A DNA stretch of 64,000 nucleotides from Batillaria attramentaria (Eukaryota; Mollusca; Gastropoda; Batillariidae). The notes beneath the pieces were generated by a model. That model searched no databases and was not told the origin of the DNA. It saw nothing but the letters and a program-made list of their open reading frames with translations. Within the stretch, counting starts at the first letter, position 1; each line of letters begins with the position of its first letter. The DNA lies in assembly GCA_018292915.2 (NCBI GenBank), contig JACVVK020000496.1, forward strand, positions 334,501-398,500, in the 5' to 3' direction. Shown here one piece after another: positions 1 to 11,650 of the stretch. The position numbers were made by a program, and so were the translations under genes.

Positions 1-1876
1 CAATACGCTGTAGCGCCGTGTTAGCTTTTCCACGAATCTGGTGATGTTCAGACTTCTGTAACGGTCTCAACACTTGCACCAGCTCCTTGAATCTCTGTGC
101 AGAAAAAAAACACGTTCATTTTGTAGATGGTATTCTTTTTGAGCACCCGAATGAGAAAGGCCTTAATATCAATCTACACAATCTGTATCGGTAAGGGTCA
201 GCTTTTGTTATTTACAAAATGAGTGAGTCTCTAAACAAGTGTGACAATTGACCCCCCCCCCCCCCCCCCACACACACACACGCCCCCCTCGATCCGAGAA
301 CACCACCACCACCACCACCACCACAACGTATGTCTTGTGTCAGTACGTGTTGCATACTTTTGTTTTATTAGTTCAGTTAAGACTATATTTGTGAAGTGCC
401 TTGAGCTCACCTTGTGGGGATACTGCGCAATATAAGAATGTTATATTATTATTATCATTATTATTATTAACAACAACAACAACACCAACAAACAACGCCC
501 ACCAAATGAAAGACCCCCCCCCAAAAAAAAAAAAAAAAAAATTAATAATAATAAATAAAAAAACAAACAAACACCAACAAACAAAAACCAAAAACAAAAA
601 CAACAACAAACAAAAAACAAACGAACAAAATCAAACAAACACACAACAACAAGAACAGCAAGAACAACAACAAAAACAACAACAACAACAAGACACCGCT
701 CACGAAAAGAAAAAAAAGAAAAAACCCAGTGCAGCTTGACTGAGGCTAGAGGTGCCCCGGGTCTAAACAGCTCGAGGCTGGAAGTGCCCCGGGTCTACGC
801 AGCTTTAAGCTAGAAGTGACCGGGGGTCAATACAGCCTGGAGTCTATCTGGCTTACTACACCGTGACTTGGAAGATGAAACCGTCTAAGCGAACTACGAT
901 TAATCTGAGTCGTCCGAATTAAGCGAGTTTTCTCTGTGAAAGTGAACAGGATGCAAGTACTCAATGCGCAATCAGATGACATACTCTGAAGAACTTCGCG
1001 TTGAGCGGATCGGCCGCCAGTTCAGCCACTGTGGTAACTGCTAGTAATGAGTCCTCCTCCACATCCTTTGCAAGCACCCAGACCAAATACTTTGTAGTGC
1101 CTAGAATCAGACAGAAAGACAAGAACCATAACAATTTCACAGACTAACGCTGCTTCAATCACACGAGAAGAATTTCCAGTATGCTTGAAAAAGCAATGTA
1201 GAAAGTCAGCAAGCAACTTAGATACAAACCAACCAACCATCCAACGAAAATACAAAAACAACAACCCCCCCCCCCCCACAAAAAAACAAAAAACAAATAA
1301 ACAAACAAACAAACAAAAACAACAACAAAAAACAAAAAAAAAACCCACCAACAACATATCAAAATAAAAAGAAACTACCAAATTCCCGCAATGATCTTGA
1401 TGAAGAAAATGGCAACATTGATAACCGAAATGACGACAACAACATCGACGATGACGTCACAGAGACGCGATCCCAATCGTTGACACCTACCACTGAGCAC
1501 CATCAAACGTTTATTAAAGCTGTTGCAGGCGAGGCGTGACAACGCAAACAGTGACTCGTCAAGCGTGAACAGACACCCTCTTTGATCTCGGCCGTGGGTG
1601 ACCTTATACTGCAGTTTGTCCAGGAACATCTGCAGTGTCCCCACGTCCAAGCGGAACAAATCCGAGCTTGGGTCCTCTAGAATGTAGCACAGTGTCAGAA
1701 GTACTGCTGCTTTGGTTTCTGTGGTGAACAGGAAGTATGAGTTTCATTTTGCATGCGTACCCGTGTACGATAGCGGGAAAGCAGAGATACAAGGACAATA
1801 GCAGGCCTGGACCGATGTCTACGGAGACAGGAAATGACTGCAGCAGACCAACAGATAGAGACGCAAGAGAGAGAGA

Positions 1877-1910
<34 letters not shown>

Positions 1911-2088
1911 ACACACACACACACACACACCACACACACACGTCAAGCTGGGGGATGACGGCAAGGTGGGAAAGTTCACCCCTTTAAGACTCAAAGCAGC
2001 CAAGCATATAAACGCTTAAAATCTTCTTCTTTTTTGAGGGGGCGGGGGCGGAACCCCAGGACCCTCCTACCCCCCGCAAATCCGCCCT

Positions 2089-2141
<53 letters not shown>

Positions 2142-3090
2142 GTCGCTAAACACACTTGCACATCGTCACCACCAATGAACAAGCCAAATCATGAAAGACA
2201 ACGCAACCATCACCACCAGTGCACCACACTACAGAGTACTAAATACACAACAATACAATTACAAGACAATCCTCAAAACTGTTAGTTTCACCCACGCGTG
2301 TCCTCTCTTTCCAAGTACGGGATGATAGTATCGGCGGACCTTGCTTCCCTCACTAACGGCACGACATCCGGGCTCTTGCACAAGTTCTGAACGGTGGCAA
2401 GTGATAGAAAGAACACTTCCCCTTTCCACTGTCAGACAAACCAATAACTGTGTTAACTACAGTACTGGGGCGAGCCCGGAAAATCACGCGCTCTCTGCTG
2501 CAAAAAGCACGGAGGCTACCTCAAGGCTGAGGTAGGTTTCTCGAGCTCGCCACTGACCTGTTCTAGAAGGAGCCATATTTTCTGGCATGTTTTGACCACC
2601 ATCGACCATGTCGACCACCACCCTCGACCATATCGACCACCACCCTCGACCATGTCGACCACCACCCTCGACCATATCGACCACCACCATCGACCATGTC
2701 GACCACCACCATCGACCATATCGACACCACCACCCTCGACCATGTCGACCACCACCCTCGACCATGTCGACCACCACCATCGACCATATCGACCACCACC
2801 CTCGACCTCGTCGACCCTTACGGCGACAATCGTCGACCATAACGCGACATTGTTGACCACAAAGAATATGAAAGGCTTGTTTTGTCTTCTTCTTCTTGTT
2901 AAAACTGCCATTTTGGTTTTGTAGTGTGCTGAAGGTACATGAAGATTGTATTAATATTTCATTTGAGAGAGAGAGAGAGAGAGAGAGAGACATACCACAC
3001 ATCAAAAAGATAATAATAATAATGAACTGTACTTATATAGCACAAAATTCTTACAGAGTGACTCAAAGCGCGTACTCCCGGACCCATACC

Positions 3091-3121
<31 letters not shown>

Positions 3122-3122
3122 A

Positions 3123-3161
<39 letters not shown>

Positions 3162-3926
3162 GAATCAGGATGGGGTTAGTGGGCTCAGTCGAAAGCCAGC
3201 CGGAACAGATGCGTTTTCAAGTCAGACTTAAAACGATCTATATCCGACTGGTTTCTCAGGCCGGCAGGTAGTGCATTCCAGAGTGACGGGCAGCAAAACT
3301 AAACGCGCGCTCACCAACTGTTTTGAGGTTTCGACGGGGAATGTTCAGTCGTTTTTCAGATGAAGAACGAAGAGTGCGTGCTGTTTGGTGGACTGTAAGG
3401 GAATTTGAGAGGTAGGCCGGAAGAGTTTCATCAAAAAAGCGAAATACAAGTATGCAGATTTTGTACTGAATGCAGAATTTCACTGGCAGCCAGTGAAAAT
3501 GCCGCAGGAAGCGTGTGATATGGTCGGATTTTTCTTTTTCAAAATCAGCCGTGCCGCGCTTTTTTGCACACGTTGGAGACGGTTTATCTGTTCTGCCGGC
3601 AGGCCAATTAACACCGAATTACAAAGATCCAGTCGTGATGTGACAAAGCTGTGAACGATTTTAGAGCAGGCGGTGTCAGAGAGAAAAGGAAGCGATGCCC
3701 CTTAACTCAAGTAAGAACTCGTGTAAGATTACTTTTAAAAGTGGTATGAAATCGGCAGAACCTGGGCGGGGAAAAAAAACAAAAACAAAAACATGCCCAC
3801 ACTCTGAACTTCAGGAAGAGTACACGCAAGATCGAAGACATGTCTGTATGTGGTGGAGTTTAATGTCCTTCACTACGATCGAACACATCATGTCCGAGTC
3901 GATGTTCGGCGAATGTAGACAGTGGT

Positions 3927-3960
<34 letters not shown>

Positions 3961-5534
3961 GCTGGCTGATGCGGGTGGTGGTGGGCGTGGTTGTTTAATT
4001 ACGTTCTGCGTTAATGTTTCCCACTTATACCAGAGGTGCCCACGCCAACTAAGCAACTAACAGCAGACCAACACGGCTCATGTGGCAGACAAGAGGCGCC
4101 GGTGGCAGCGCACGACACCTCGGTTAATTCACACCCCTGTCCAGGACACCAGGTACGCGGCCTTACCCCTGGAGGTGGTAGTTGGCCACCTGTCTCCTGA
4201 CGTAACGCATGGCGCCAAACGTGAAACTGGGCTCGACTGGACAGACTGAAAGCGATGCACAACCACATGTCAATAAGCAGCGAAAAGACGTAGTGGGCGG
4301 GCTAGGGAGGGGATTGACACTGCCTAAGTCTTTAAAACTTGAGATTGTACATGTAGTCGCTTCATTTCATAGAGCGACGTTTAACATCGTAGAAGTGGAT
4401 GACAACTACAGTGACCCAAAATGGCAGAACCGGTTGAAGAAAGTCCGAACGAGAGCAAGTCACGGATCAGGCGACGCGAGTACGAATCTCACTTAACTCA
4501 ACTCTGCAAACATGTTGAGTGGTTCAACAAGTACGGGTATACTTGCTGCGCCGTGGTCTCCCATATATCCCAGAACGGGGCATTGTGCGTGGGTTCCGCA
4601 ATTTTTGGGGACAATGATTGTTTTGTGTGATGATGATGTGTGTGGGGGTGTTTGGTAGTTTAAACAATTTGAGCTGTGGTTCCGATCCATTGGTTTTGTG
4701 AGACACAAAACAGAAGACAGAACAGCGTCACTGACGCTTGGCAGTCATAACATTATCTAAGCTACATTCACCAAGCTACATAAACCAAACAACTTAAAAT
4801 ACGAGGCGCCTTGCAGAGTATATGCTTAAGAGAGAAGTGTGTGTGTGTGTGCGTGTGTGTGTGTGTGTGGGGGGGGGGGGTATTAGGGTTTGCATTGACC
4901 GTGATGGTCGACAATGTCGCCGTAGAGGTCGACAAGGTCGAGGGTGGTGGTCGATATAGTCGACGGTGGTGGTCGATATGGTCGAGGGTGGTGGTCGATA
5001 TGGTCGAGGGTGGTGGTCGACATGGTCGATGGTGGTGGTCGACATGGTCGATGGTGGTGGCCGATATGGTCGATGGTGGTGGTCGATATGGTCGAGGGTG
5101 GTGGTCGACATGGTCGATGATGGTGGTCGACATGGTCGATGGTGGTGGTCGATATGGTCGAGGGTGGTGGTCGATATGGTCGAGGGTGGTGGTCGATATG
5201 GTCGAGGGTGGTGGTCGACATGGTCGATGGTGGTGGTCGACATGGTCGATGGTGGTGGTCGATATGGTCGATGGTGGTGGTCGATATGGTCGAGGGTGGT
5301 GGTCGACATGGTCGATGGTGGTCAAAACATGCCAGAAAATATATATGTCTAGAAGGGGGGGGGGGGGGGGATAATAATGCAGATTAACTCAGAATCAGCC
5401 GTGCTTAATTCTTGGTTTTTTATTGTCTCTTTATCGCGTGCAAGAACTGTTTAAAATTAAAAAAATATTTTGTGTGTGTGTGTGTGTGTGTACATATGAA
5501 CATTGACAGGGGTATAATTATATGCATGTATACA

Positions 5535-5601
<67 letters not shown>

Positions 5602-6239
5602 TGTGTGTGCGTGTGAGAGAGAGAGAGAGAGAGAGAGCATTGACAGTCAAACGCTCTTCCACTCAACTACCTAATGCAAAACGTGGCAGTGAGTATAACG
5701 CATAGTTAGCGTGCGAGTATATCAAGCCCTTTCTAACCGAGTTCTAAACCTCACCAGTTCTTCCGTTGTCAAGTGGTGCAAGTGACTGAGATCGGCCAGC
5801 ACATCTTGCAGGAAACCTGTTCGCGCTAAGCGGAGACGTATTCCGTTCTCGTGGCACGACATCTGCACGAACAAATCACGCACGAGGTAAACGCAGCTCA
5901 TTTCATCCGTGCCCAGAGGCAGAGACAAGTCGGCCACATAGTCCATGCCTAGACCCCTCGTCATCTTCCTCATGAACTCTACAGCCTTGTCGACAAAACC
6001 TATGGCAACGGCGAAGCGGCTGAGATGCTGGACTTCTGTTGGACTGCTGCTGCAACAACGGTCGTTGATGATCTTGAGATGCCTGTACAGCAGCTCCGCG
6101 CTGGACCATGGGTCCGCTGAGAGGACATCGATGAAGTCAACCAGATGCCTGAACGCGTCCCACAAGAAAGGGCATGTTTGATAGAGCGTGATCAGTGTCT
6201 GACGATCTTCGGGAGATATCTGCTGGAGAAGGACGCGTT
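1..6239 (-). CDS. Gene 1: armadillo/HEAT-like helical-repeat protein, core exons, 3' end off window
   Basis: Five exons read with consistent phases on the minus strand: 6239-5755, 2428-2296, 1718-1491, 1100-985 and 94-1 (cut by the window edge). Acceptors end in AG and donors are GT (gtgagg, gtgggt, gtaggt, gtatgt). Every exon is the counterpart of an exon of gene 2 (30863-37291): 485 against 488, 133 against 133, 228 against 225 and 116 against 116 nt. Shared peptide landmarks include I-x-PED near the start of the long exon, RFAxxxGF, and the 116-nt exon ending NAKFF. The product appears to be an intracellular all-helical protein; no signal peptide or membrane segment is visible. I do not recognise the family and assign no function. 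The introns contain the inverted minisatellite arms at 2573-2835 and 4890-5345. Exons equivalent to the last three of gene 2 should lie beyond the left edge. Confidence 0.8.
370..470 (+). mobile_element. LINE/SINE 3' tail remnant
   Basis: A segment with gtgccttgagctcac and a CGCAATATAAGAATG-like stretch ends in ATT repeats. This is the style of the 3' ends of CR1/L2-like elements and the SINEs that share their tails. The rest of the element is not visible. Confidence 0.45.
740..845. repeat. Three-copy tandem repeat of about 38 bp
   Basis: Three diverged copies of a GC-rich unit containing gtgccccgggtctac lie in the intron between the two leftmost exons of gene 1. Just to the left, 440-735 is A/C-rich low-complexity DNA, and 241-325 has a C-run followed by a CAC run. 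Confidence 0.6.
1868..2139. repeat. Two (CA)n microsatellites
   Basis: CA-dinucleotide runs occupy 1879-1940 (interrupted) and 2092-2139. They sit in the gene 1 intron between exons 2428-2296 and 1718-1491. Confidence 0.9.
2573..2835 (+). repeat. Minisatellite-bearing element, left inverted arm
   Basis: About ten copies of a 21-bp unit (consensus gaccaccaccctcgaccat) are flanked by a unique end (ttttctggcatgttttgacc) on one side and ttacggcgacaat on the other. The same element in opposite orientation lies at 4890-5345 in the same intron. Shared non-repeat flanks show that this is a copied element, not just similar simple sequence. Confidence 0.8.
3011..3690 (-). mobile_element. Non-LTR retrotransposon (CR1/L2-like) 3' end
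   Basis: The minus strand encodes a typical C-terminal tail of a LINE reverse-transcriptase ORF: a basic RRNLKTVGERAFS stretch, an LPAGLRN segment, then FKSDLKTHLFRLAFD and a stop at about 3195-3300. The 3' UTR includes GA and poly-C tracts and ends in TTATTATT at about 3011. No upstream RT or endonuclease domain is seen, so the copy is 5'-truncated. Confidence 0.7.
3926..3959. repeat. Poly-G tract
   Basis: An uninterrupted run of about 33 guanines lies in the large gene 1 intron. The neighbouring 3700-4830 stretch shows no convincing gene; a 70-codon open frame at 4421-4630 on the plus strand is discussed among the rejected items. Confidence 0.9.
4890..5345 (-). repeat. Minisatellite-bearing element, right inverted arm
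   Basis: About twenty copies of the 21-bp unit occur as the reverse complement of those at 2573-2835, ending in the inverted flank ggtcaaaacatgccagaaaa. A GT run and a G run at 4837-4882 adjoin the other end. It shares an intron with the left arm. Confidence 0.8.
5470..5640. repeat. (GT)n and (GA)n microsatellites
   Basis: GT runs at 5471-5491 and 5537-5614 are followed by a GA run at 5616-5637, all in the gene 1 intron just downstream of the 485-nt exon. Confidence 0.9.
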
Positions 6240-6317
6240 CTGCAAGAGAAGAAAATGCAGTTAATGACAAAACAAAACAAAACAAAACAAAACAAAAACG
6301 TTCATGTCTCTACTTAC

Positions 6318-6372
6318 GCTGTGCCACTACATTGTTCACGTACTGCCGGCGATACTTCAACTTGTGTAGAAT
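6318..6372 (-). CDS. Gene 1: possible upstream coding exon
   Basis: A 55-nt stretch ends at a strong gtaagt donor (acttac at 6312-6317 on the plus strand) and leaves phase 1, exactly what the exon starting at 6239 needs. It would encode 18 residues ending NNVVAQ. The acceptor (tag, 6373-6375) has a poor polypyrimidine tract, so the left border is uncertain. Another reading starts at an ATG just upstream but would leave the wrong phase. The corresponding exon in gene 2 is also 55 nt but starts with its own ATG. The 43-bp minisatellite begins immediately upstream. Confidence 0.4.
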
Positions 6373-6419
6373 CTATTTTGTAAGCCATGTATGTTTGTGT
6401 CTAAGTATTCAGTATAGGT

Positions 6420-7140
6420 AAATCATGTGTGTATGTGTTTGTCTATATGTGTTTGTGTAATGTCTGTATGTATACTTGTGTTTGTCTATATATGTGTTTG
6501 TGTAATGTCTGAATGTATACTTGTGTTTGTCTATATGTGTTTGTGTAATGTCTGTATGTATACTTGTGTTTGTCTATATATGTGTTTATGTAATGTCTGA
6601 ATGTATACTTGTGTTTGTCTATATGTGTTTGTGTAATGTCTGTATGTATACTTGTGTTTGTCTATATATGTGTTTGTGTAATGTCTGAATGTATACTTGT
6701 GTTTGTCTATATGTGTTTGTGTAATGTCTGTATGTATACTTGTGTTTGTCTATATATGTGTTTGTGTAATGTCTGTATGTATACTTGTGTTTGTCTATAT
6801 GTTTGTGTAATGTCTGTATGTATACTTGTGTTTGTCTATATATGTGTTTGTGTAATGTCTGTATGTATACTTGTGTTTGTCTATATGTGTTTTGTAATGT
6901 CTGTATGTATACTTGTGTTTGTCTATATATGTGTTTGTGTAATGTCTGTATGTATACTTGTGTTTGTCTATATGTGTTTGTGTAATGTCTGTATGTATAC
7001 TTGTGTTTGTCTATATATGTGTTTATGTAATGTCTGAATGTATACTTGTGTTTGTCTATATATGTGTTTGTGTAATGTCTGTATGTATACTTGTGTTTGT
7101 CTATATATGTGTTTATGTAATGTCTGAATGTATACTTGTA
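6420..7140. repeat. 43-bp minisatellite, about 16 copies
   Basis: A unit containing tgtctgtatgtatacttgtg and tttgtctatatgtgtttg repeats from about 6430 to 7138. Units alternate between ctgaatg and ctgtatg forms, and between tatatgtg and tatatatgtg forms, which suggests a two-unit higher-order repeat. It lies in the proposed first or second intron of gene 1. Confidence 0.9.
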
Positions 7141-7609
7141 ATATGCCAAAAAGAAAGAAAAAAAAAACCGTTCATGCTACTTGATCATTTTTTTGGGGGG
7201 AGGGGGGTGTCACACTGACAGTAAATGAGGAATTATAATTGATAATAACTATATACTACTACTACTACTACTGCTACTACTGAACGGACGAACGAACTTA
7301 TTTTACAACGTAAGTTATTTGACTTGAATGAATTACCAGTTTTTAATGAGCCGTTGGAAACAAAATCGAAGTGTTGATACATCTGTTTTGTGTAAGCATA
7401 GTTACACTTCTGATGAAGATGATGATGACGATGACGATGATGATGATGAATATTGAGGCTTAACGTCCCCGCCACCAAGGTGATTGGAGTAAGTTACACT
7501 TTTGTTTGTAGTATGGTATTAACCCCTCCCCCCCCCCTCCGCCAAACTTGGCTTTGGTAAGGTGCGTAGGACTTACTGGATGGCTCCATAGAAGTCAGTA
7601 GTCCCTAGC

Positions 7610-8035
7610 AGTCACAAGTACTGAGTAGTAGTCAGTAGTAGTAGTAGTAGTAGCAGTATTTGTACTAGGATTAGTAGCAGTATTAGTATATTAGTAGTAG
7701 TTGTAGTAGTAGTTCTGACATGAGTAGTAGTAGTTGTAGCAGCAGTAGTAGTAGTTGTAGCAGAAGTACTGAGTAGTAGTTTTAGCAGCAGTAATAGTAG
7801 CAGTACAGATTTTCTGCTAGGCCAAACGGCCAGATTACACTGCCCACTGAGAGTTGCAGTAGTAGTAGAAGTAGTAGTAATAGCAGTAGTACTGAGTAGT
7901 AGTTGCAGTAGTAGCAGTAGTAGTAGTAGTAGTAGTACTGAGTAGCAGTAGTCGGTAGCAGAAGCAGAAGTAGGAGCGGTAATAGCAGTAGAAGTAGTAG
8001 TAATAGTAGTAGCACTGAGTAGTATAGTTATGGCT
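7610..8035. repeat. Degenerate (TAG)n array
   Basis: Interrupted tagtag/cagtag trinucleotides run through this stretch. The long open frames they create on both strands (Leu-rich or Ser/Thr-rich) are repeat artefacts. A GAT array lies nearby at 7410-7450. From 8036 to 8590 I see nothing further. Confidence 0.85.
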
Positions 8036-8600
8036 AACCTATGAGTGATCGGGGAAGTCACATCCTGGATTAGAGAGGAAGCTCTTCCCGTATGAGTAGT
8101 GGTACTAGTAGTAGCAGCAGAAGCAGTTACAGAGGCAGTAGTCTGTTTTGGTTTGATCATCAAATTATCGAGACAGACTTCAACAAAGGCAAAACTCTGG
8201 CGCCAGCAGGATCACTACAACAACAACAGCTGCCCCACTGAGGAGTTAGCCTTGACAAACCTCCCACACGCTGCACACTGCAATCAGTTGACCGACTTTC
8301 CGAGTAGACGTTATCACCATGCAGCTGGTTTGGTTGGTCGCCGCTAGCCATTCTGTGACCGAAGACGTTGTGGAGTTTTGAAAGGCGGCATCAGAAAATG
8401 CTTGTACTACGGCCGTGGAGTTTATTCTCTAGCACTTCCTGGATTCAAGGAACTAAGTAACTCACTCGTCAGGTGAGTTTGGCATTCCGAAGTACAATGC
8501 ATTGTGGGGGCTCTTCAACTCGTCAATCGGGAATTCCACGTTGACGTGATCACAGCCAAGGGGAGTAACTGACCACCGAACCGTGACGCTCACGGTTCGA

Positions 8601-8604
<4 letters not shown>

Positions 8605-8640
<36 letters not shown>

Positions 8641-9165
8641 TTTTGTGGGGGTGAAGTGGAGTGGGAGGGGGAAGGATAGTACTGATTTTTTTGCCTCTTC
8701 CCCCCCCCCCACCCCGGCCACCCCCCCCCCCCTCCACTGACCCCGGCCGCCCGAGACCCGGCCACCCGAGCATGGCCGGACTGAGTTGAAAGGCCGGAGA
8801 GGCCTACCACTGACTGAAAGAAAACCCAATGAAAAAAATTAAACCAACCAACCAAACAACAACAACAACAACATAAAAAAGTTAGCACACAAGCCGTAAC
8901 AGTTTCGTATAATTTCGCCTCACCCGCAGCCTACCCCCTCCACCCACCCCCCTCGAAGCCCTTGAACTAGTTCACACCTGTTAAATCGGGCCATCGGGAA
9001 AACCCGTAGTCCCTGTATTGTAAGCTTACCCGCTATCCCTGAATTGTACGCTAAATGTCTCGAATGAAGCGAATTACTTCGAACATTGAATCTCCGTCTC
9101 TCTTGACGTATAGTGTGTGTGTGTTTTTTTTTGTTTTTTTTTTGCACTCACTGAGGAAAATGGGT

Positions 9166-9238
<73 letters not shown>

Positions 9239-9247
9239 CGTGCGCGT

Positions 9248-9297
<50 letters not shown>

Positions 9298-10394
9298 TGT
9301 GTTGCGGTTTTGGTTTGTTGCATTTTCTTTTGTTTTCGGTGTTTGGGGGATTTCTGTTTGTTTGTTTGGTTTTTTCTTTATTTTAGAGGGGGGGGGGGGG
9401 GGCGGGGGCGGGGGGGGGGGGCGTTAGGACGGGGGAATTTTTAAACTTAGAACAGCAACGTCAACTGAGTGCGAAAATGGCCAAGAGCTTTACAGTTACC
9501 TCAGTTGCTACCAGGTTAGTTTGGGTTTGGGTCTTAAAAAAAATTTTTTTTTTAAATCAATGGGGGTGTTGCACTTTGATCATACTCGTGTTTGCCGCAG
9601 TATGAGCCGTGAAACCGTTAATCTTGAACGATTTTCGGATACAGGACCAAAAGCAAAAAAAAGAGTCAGACAAAATGTGTACAAAAAAAAAGAAGAAGGT
9701 ACAAGACCAAATCCCATCCTGCCGAGGAATGTACAGATTTTCGGTACTCAGCAGTCCTGGCCGTTTTCACCATTCTTTCTCCAGCATCTCATGCGCTTGT
9801 TTTGGTAGCCTGTCAAATTCAACTTGATCATTCTGAACTACTTTAAATTACTCTAAAATAATAGTTAACATTCAGAGGATGTATTCCTAATTCTTCAAGC
9901 GCAATAACATCATTTCCTATCTTTCGCTCTCACACACACACACACACACATTTACACACACACACGCACACACACACACACACACATTTACACACACACA
10001 CGCACGCACGCACGCGCACGCACGCACGCACGCACACGCACGCACGCACGCACACACACATATATACACACACAAGAACGATAATAAATAAATGAAAGAA
10101 AAATATGCAGTTTACATTAATATTTATTTCTTCATTCTCGAAATGCCAACAAGCACAGTTCGTACAGACCCCAAAGAAACATGTTTTATATTGCTTGTTG
10201 ATTTCGTGGGAGAGAGGTCAGTGCCACTGTGACATTTCTTAGCAGATCCGCTTCTTCCAGTCAACGACAAGAAGCAACCTGTTAACCAGTAAGAAAACAG
10301 AAAAAATACACGAAAAAGCAAAACAAAACAAAACAACAACCAATAACAACAAAAAACCAACCAAAACCAACAACTCTGTGTGTGTGTGTGTGTG

Positions 10395-10453
<59 letters not shown>

Positions 10454-10486
10454 GACACACAGACAGACAAACAGACAGTAATAAAA

Positions 10487-10572
<86 letters not shown>

Positions 10573-10575
10573 AGA
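8605..10575. repeat. Cluster of long microsatellites
   Basis: GT/CA runs occur at 8605-8640, 9166-9296, 9930-10075 and 10489-10570. G-runs occur at 9388-9420 and GA/GACA runs at 10394-10445. No coding sequence is supportable between 7140 and 10600; 9510-9690 is one copy of a small dispersed repeat described separately. Confidence 0.9.
9510..9690 (+). repeat. Dispersed repeat family F, copy 1
   Basis: This segment contains atactcgtgtttgccgcag and taatcttgaacgattttcgg. Diverged copies occur at 49265-49420 and 51815-51960, the same order of motifs in each. It has no coding capacity and its class is unknown. Confidence 0.5.
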
Positions 10576-10624
10576 GAACAAAATACGTAAAATGAGCAAA
10601 ATAATTCAGCAGTCTGTGTCTTAC

Positions 10625-10708
10625 CTCCCGCATGTCTCTAGTGATCCCTATACAAGGTTGTTTACTGAGGTCCCTGGCCTTGTCCGGGGTTCTGAAAATC
10701 ACAGCCAT
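10625..10708 (-). CDS. Possible first coding exon of gene 1
   Basis: An ATG with A at -3 and G at +4 opens a 28-codon segment beginning MAVIFRTPDKARDLSKQ and ending at a consensus gtaaga donor (tcttac at 10619-10624 on the plus strand), phase 0. That phase would join to the candidate exon at 6372-6318. The segment is free of simple repeat, unlike the CA/GT array that follows in the intron. It could instead belong to an unrelated gene or be chance; a transcript read would settle it. Confidence 0.4.
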
Positions 10709-10729
10709 TTTTTAATCATTATGTTTTAC

Positions 10730-10890
10730 TACTTTATTGTCCCTTTCGGAAAATTTGGACTGCTTCCCCCGGATAAGCGCGTCGGTCGGTGCAGCGCCAC
10801 CCAATACCTATCCTGTTTTTTAAATTTAGCTGGGGGAGGAAAGCCGTATGACCCGGAGAGAAACCCCCGATGAGCAGCCCGGTAACCAGA
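10730..10890 (-). mobile_element. Composite SINE family C, body fragment
   Basis: The segment resembles 60085-60385 and 43085-43375: gggctgcttcccccgg-type sequence, gcagcgccacccaatacc, and a region reading ggagagaaacccccgatgag. The tRNA-like head is missing in this copy. Confidence 0.6.
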
Positions 10891-10924
10891 CAACAACAAC
10901 AACAACGATAATAATAATAATAAA

Positions 10925-11017
10925 AAAAGGGTATTTGTGGCGCCCCATCTCACAAGAGCTCAGGGCGCGTACATAAAGTACACATAATATACAAAAAAAT
11001 TTACGTATATAACGTAC

Positions 11018-11076
<59 letters not shown>

Positions 11077-11280
11077 ATGTTTTGCAGGTGCATGCAGAGA
11101 TGGAGAGCGGGGAGGGGAGGGGCATGGGGTGGGGGGGGGGGGGTGTTGGTTCTACTGCATGGAGAAAAGATGTGTTTTAAGGTGGGACTTAAGGACTGCT
11201 AACGACTGAGCATGGCGGATGTGAGAGGGGAGGCCGTTCCAGATTACAGGACCAATGTATGAAAAAGCACGCTGGCCTTG
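10925..11280 (-). mobile_element. LINE 3' end fragment
   Basis: The minus strand reads a LINE ORF2 tail at about 11270-11145, with WNGLPSHIRHAQSL and LKSHLKTHLFS before a stop. A CA run at 11020-11075 interrupts the 3' UTR, and an ATT tail precedes position 10925. It is 5'-truncated. Confidence 0.6.
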
Positions 11281-11284
11281 AAAT

Positions 11285-11650
11285 ATGCCTTATACAGCGC
11301 AATTCTTGAAAATGCATCAACTTACGCATTCACACATCACTCACACCCACATAGAACACATCCTAAAACAGCAGCCACCACGGTTACAGGAATCAGTAGA
11401 AGGCAAGTTGAAACAGATCAGTTTTAAGCTCTGATTTGAATATGACAGAGTAAGTAGCTGTCTCACGCTAGCAGGCAGAGAATTCCAGACTGTTAGTGTG
11501 GTGAACCAGGAAAAATGTTCGCCAAAGGATTTCATATTTCTCTTAGGAATTTTGAGACGCTTTTCATGGGATGAGCGGAAGGTACGTGACGGAGTGTGGG
11601 TGCAGAGTGAAGCGGATAATGGGGGTATAAGTAATACACACAGGTACACG
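11285..11650 (-). mobile_element. Second LINE 3' end fragment
   Basis: Minus-strand peptides THTPSRTFRSSHEKRLKIP, a WNSLPASVR segment and FKSELKTDLFQLAFY occur in order, with a one-base frame slip before FKSEL. This is another degraded CR1/L2-like ORF2 tail, directly adjoining the copy at 10925-11280. Confidence 0.65.

Noticed and set aside
401..739. Gln/Asn/Lys-rich open frame of 112 codons
   Set aside because: Entirely encoded by A/C-rich low-complexity DNA inside a gene 1 intron.
2573..2835. CRISPR-like array
   Set aside because: Repeats are directly adjacent with no unique spacers, and the genome is clearly eukaryotic.
2592..2924. Open frames over the 21-bp minisatellite on both strands
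   Set aside because: A 21-bp unit without stops keeps several frames open; the array is intronic and inverted relative to its partner.
4421..4630. 70-codon plus-strand frame beginning MAEPVEESPNESK
   Set aside because: It looks protein-like, but it has no splice context, paralogue or domain, and lies antisense in a gene 1 intron.
6609..7149. Long Cys/Val or His/Tyr/Thr-rich frames of 142-176 codons
   Set aside because: Products of the 43-bp minisatellite, whose unit length is not a multiple of three but which lacks stops in some phases.
7612..8163. 183-codon Leu/Thr-rich minus-strand frame
   Set aside because: Made of (TAG)n trinucleotide repeats read on the opposite strand.
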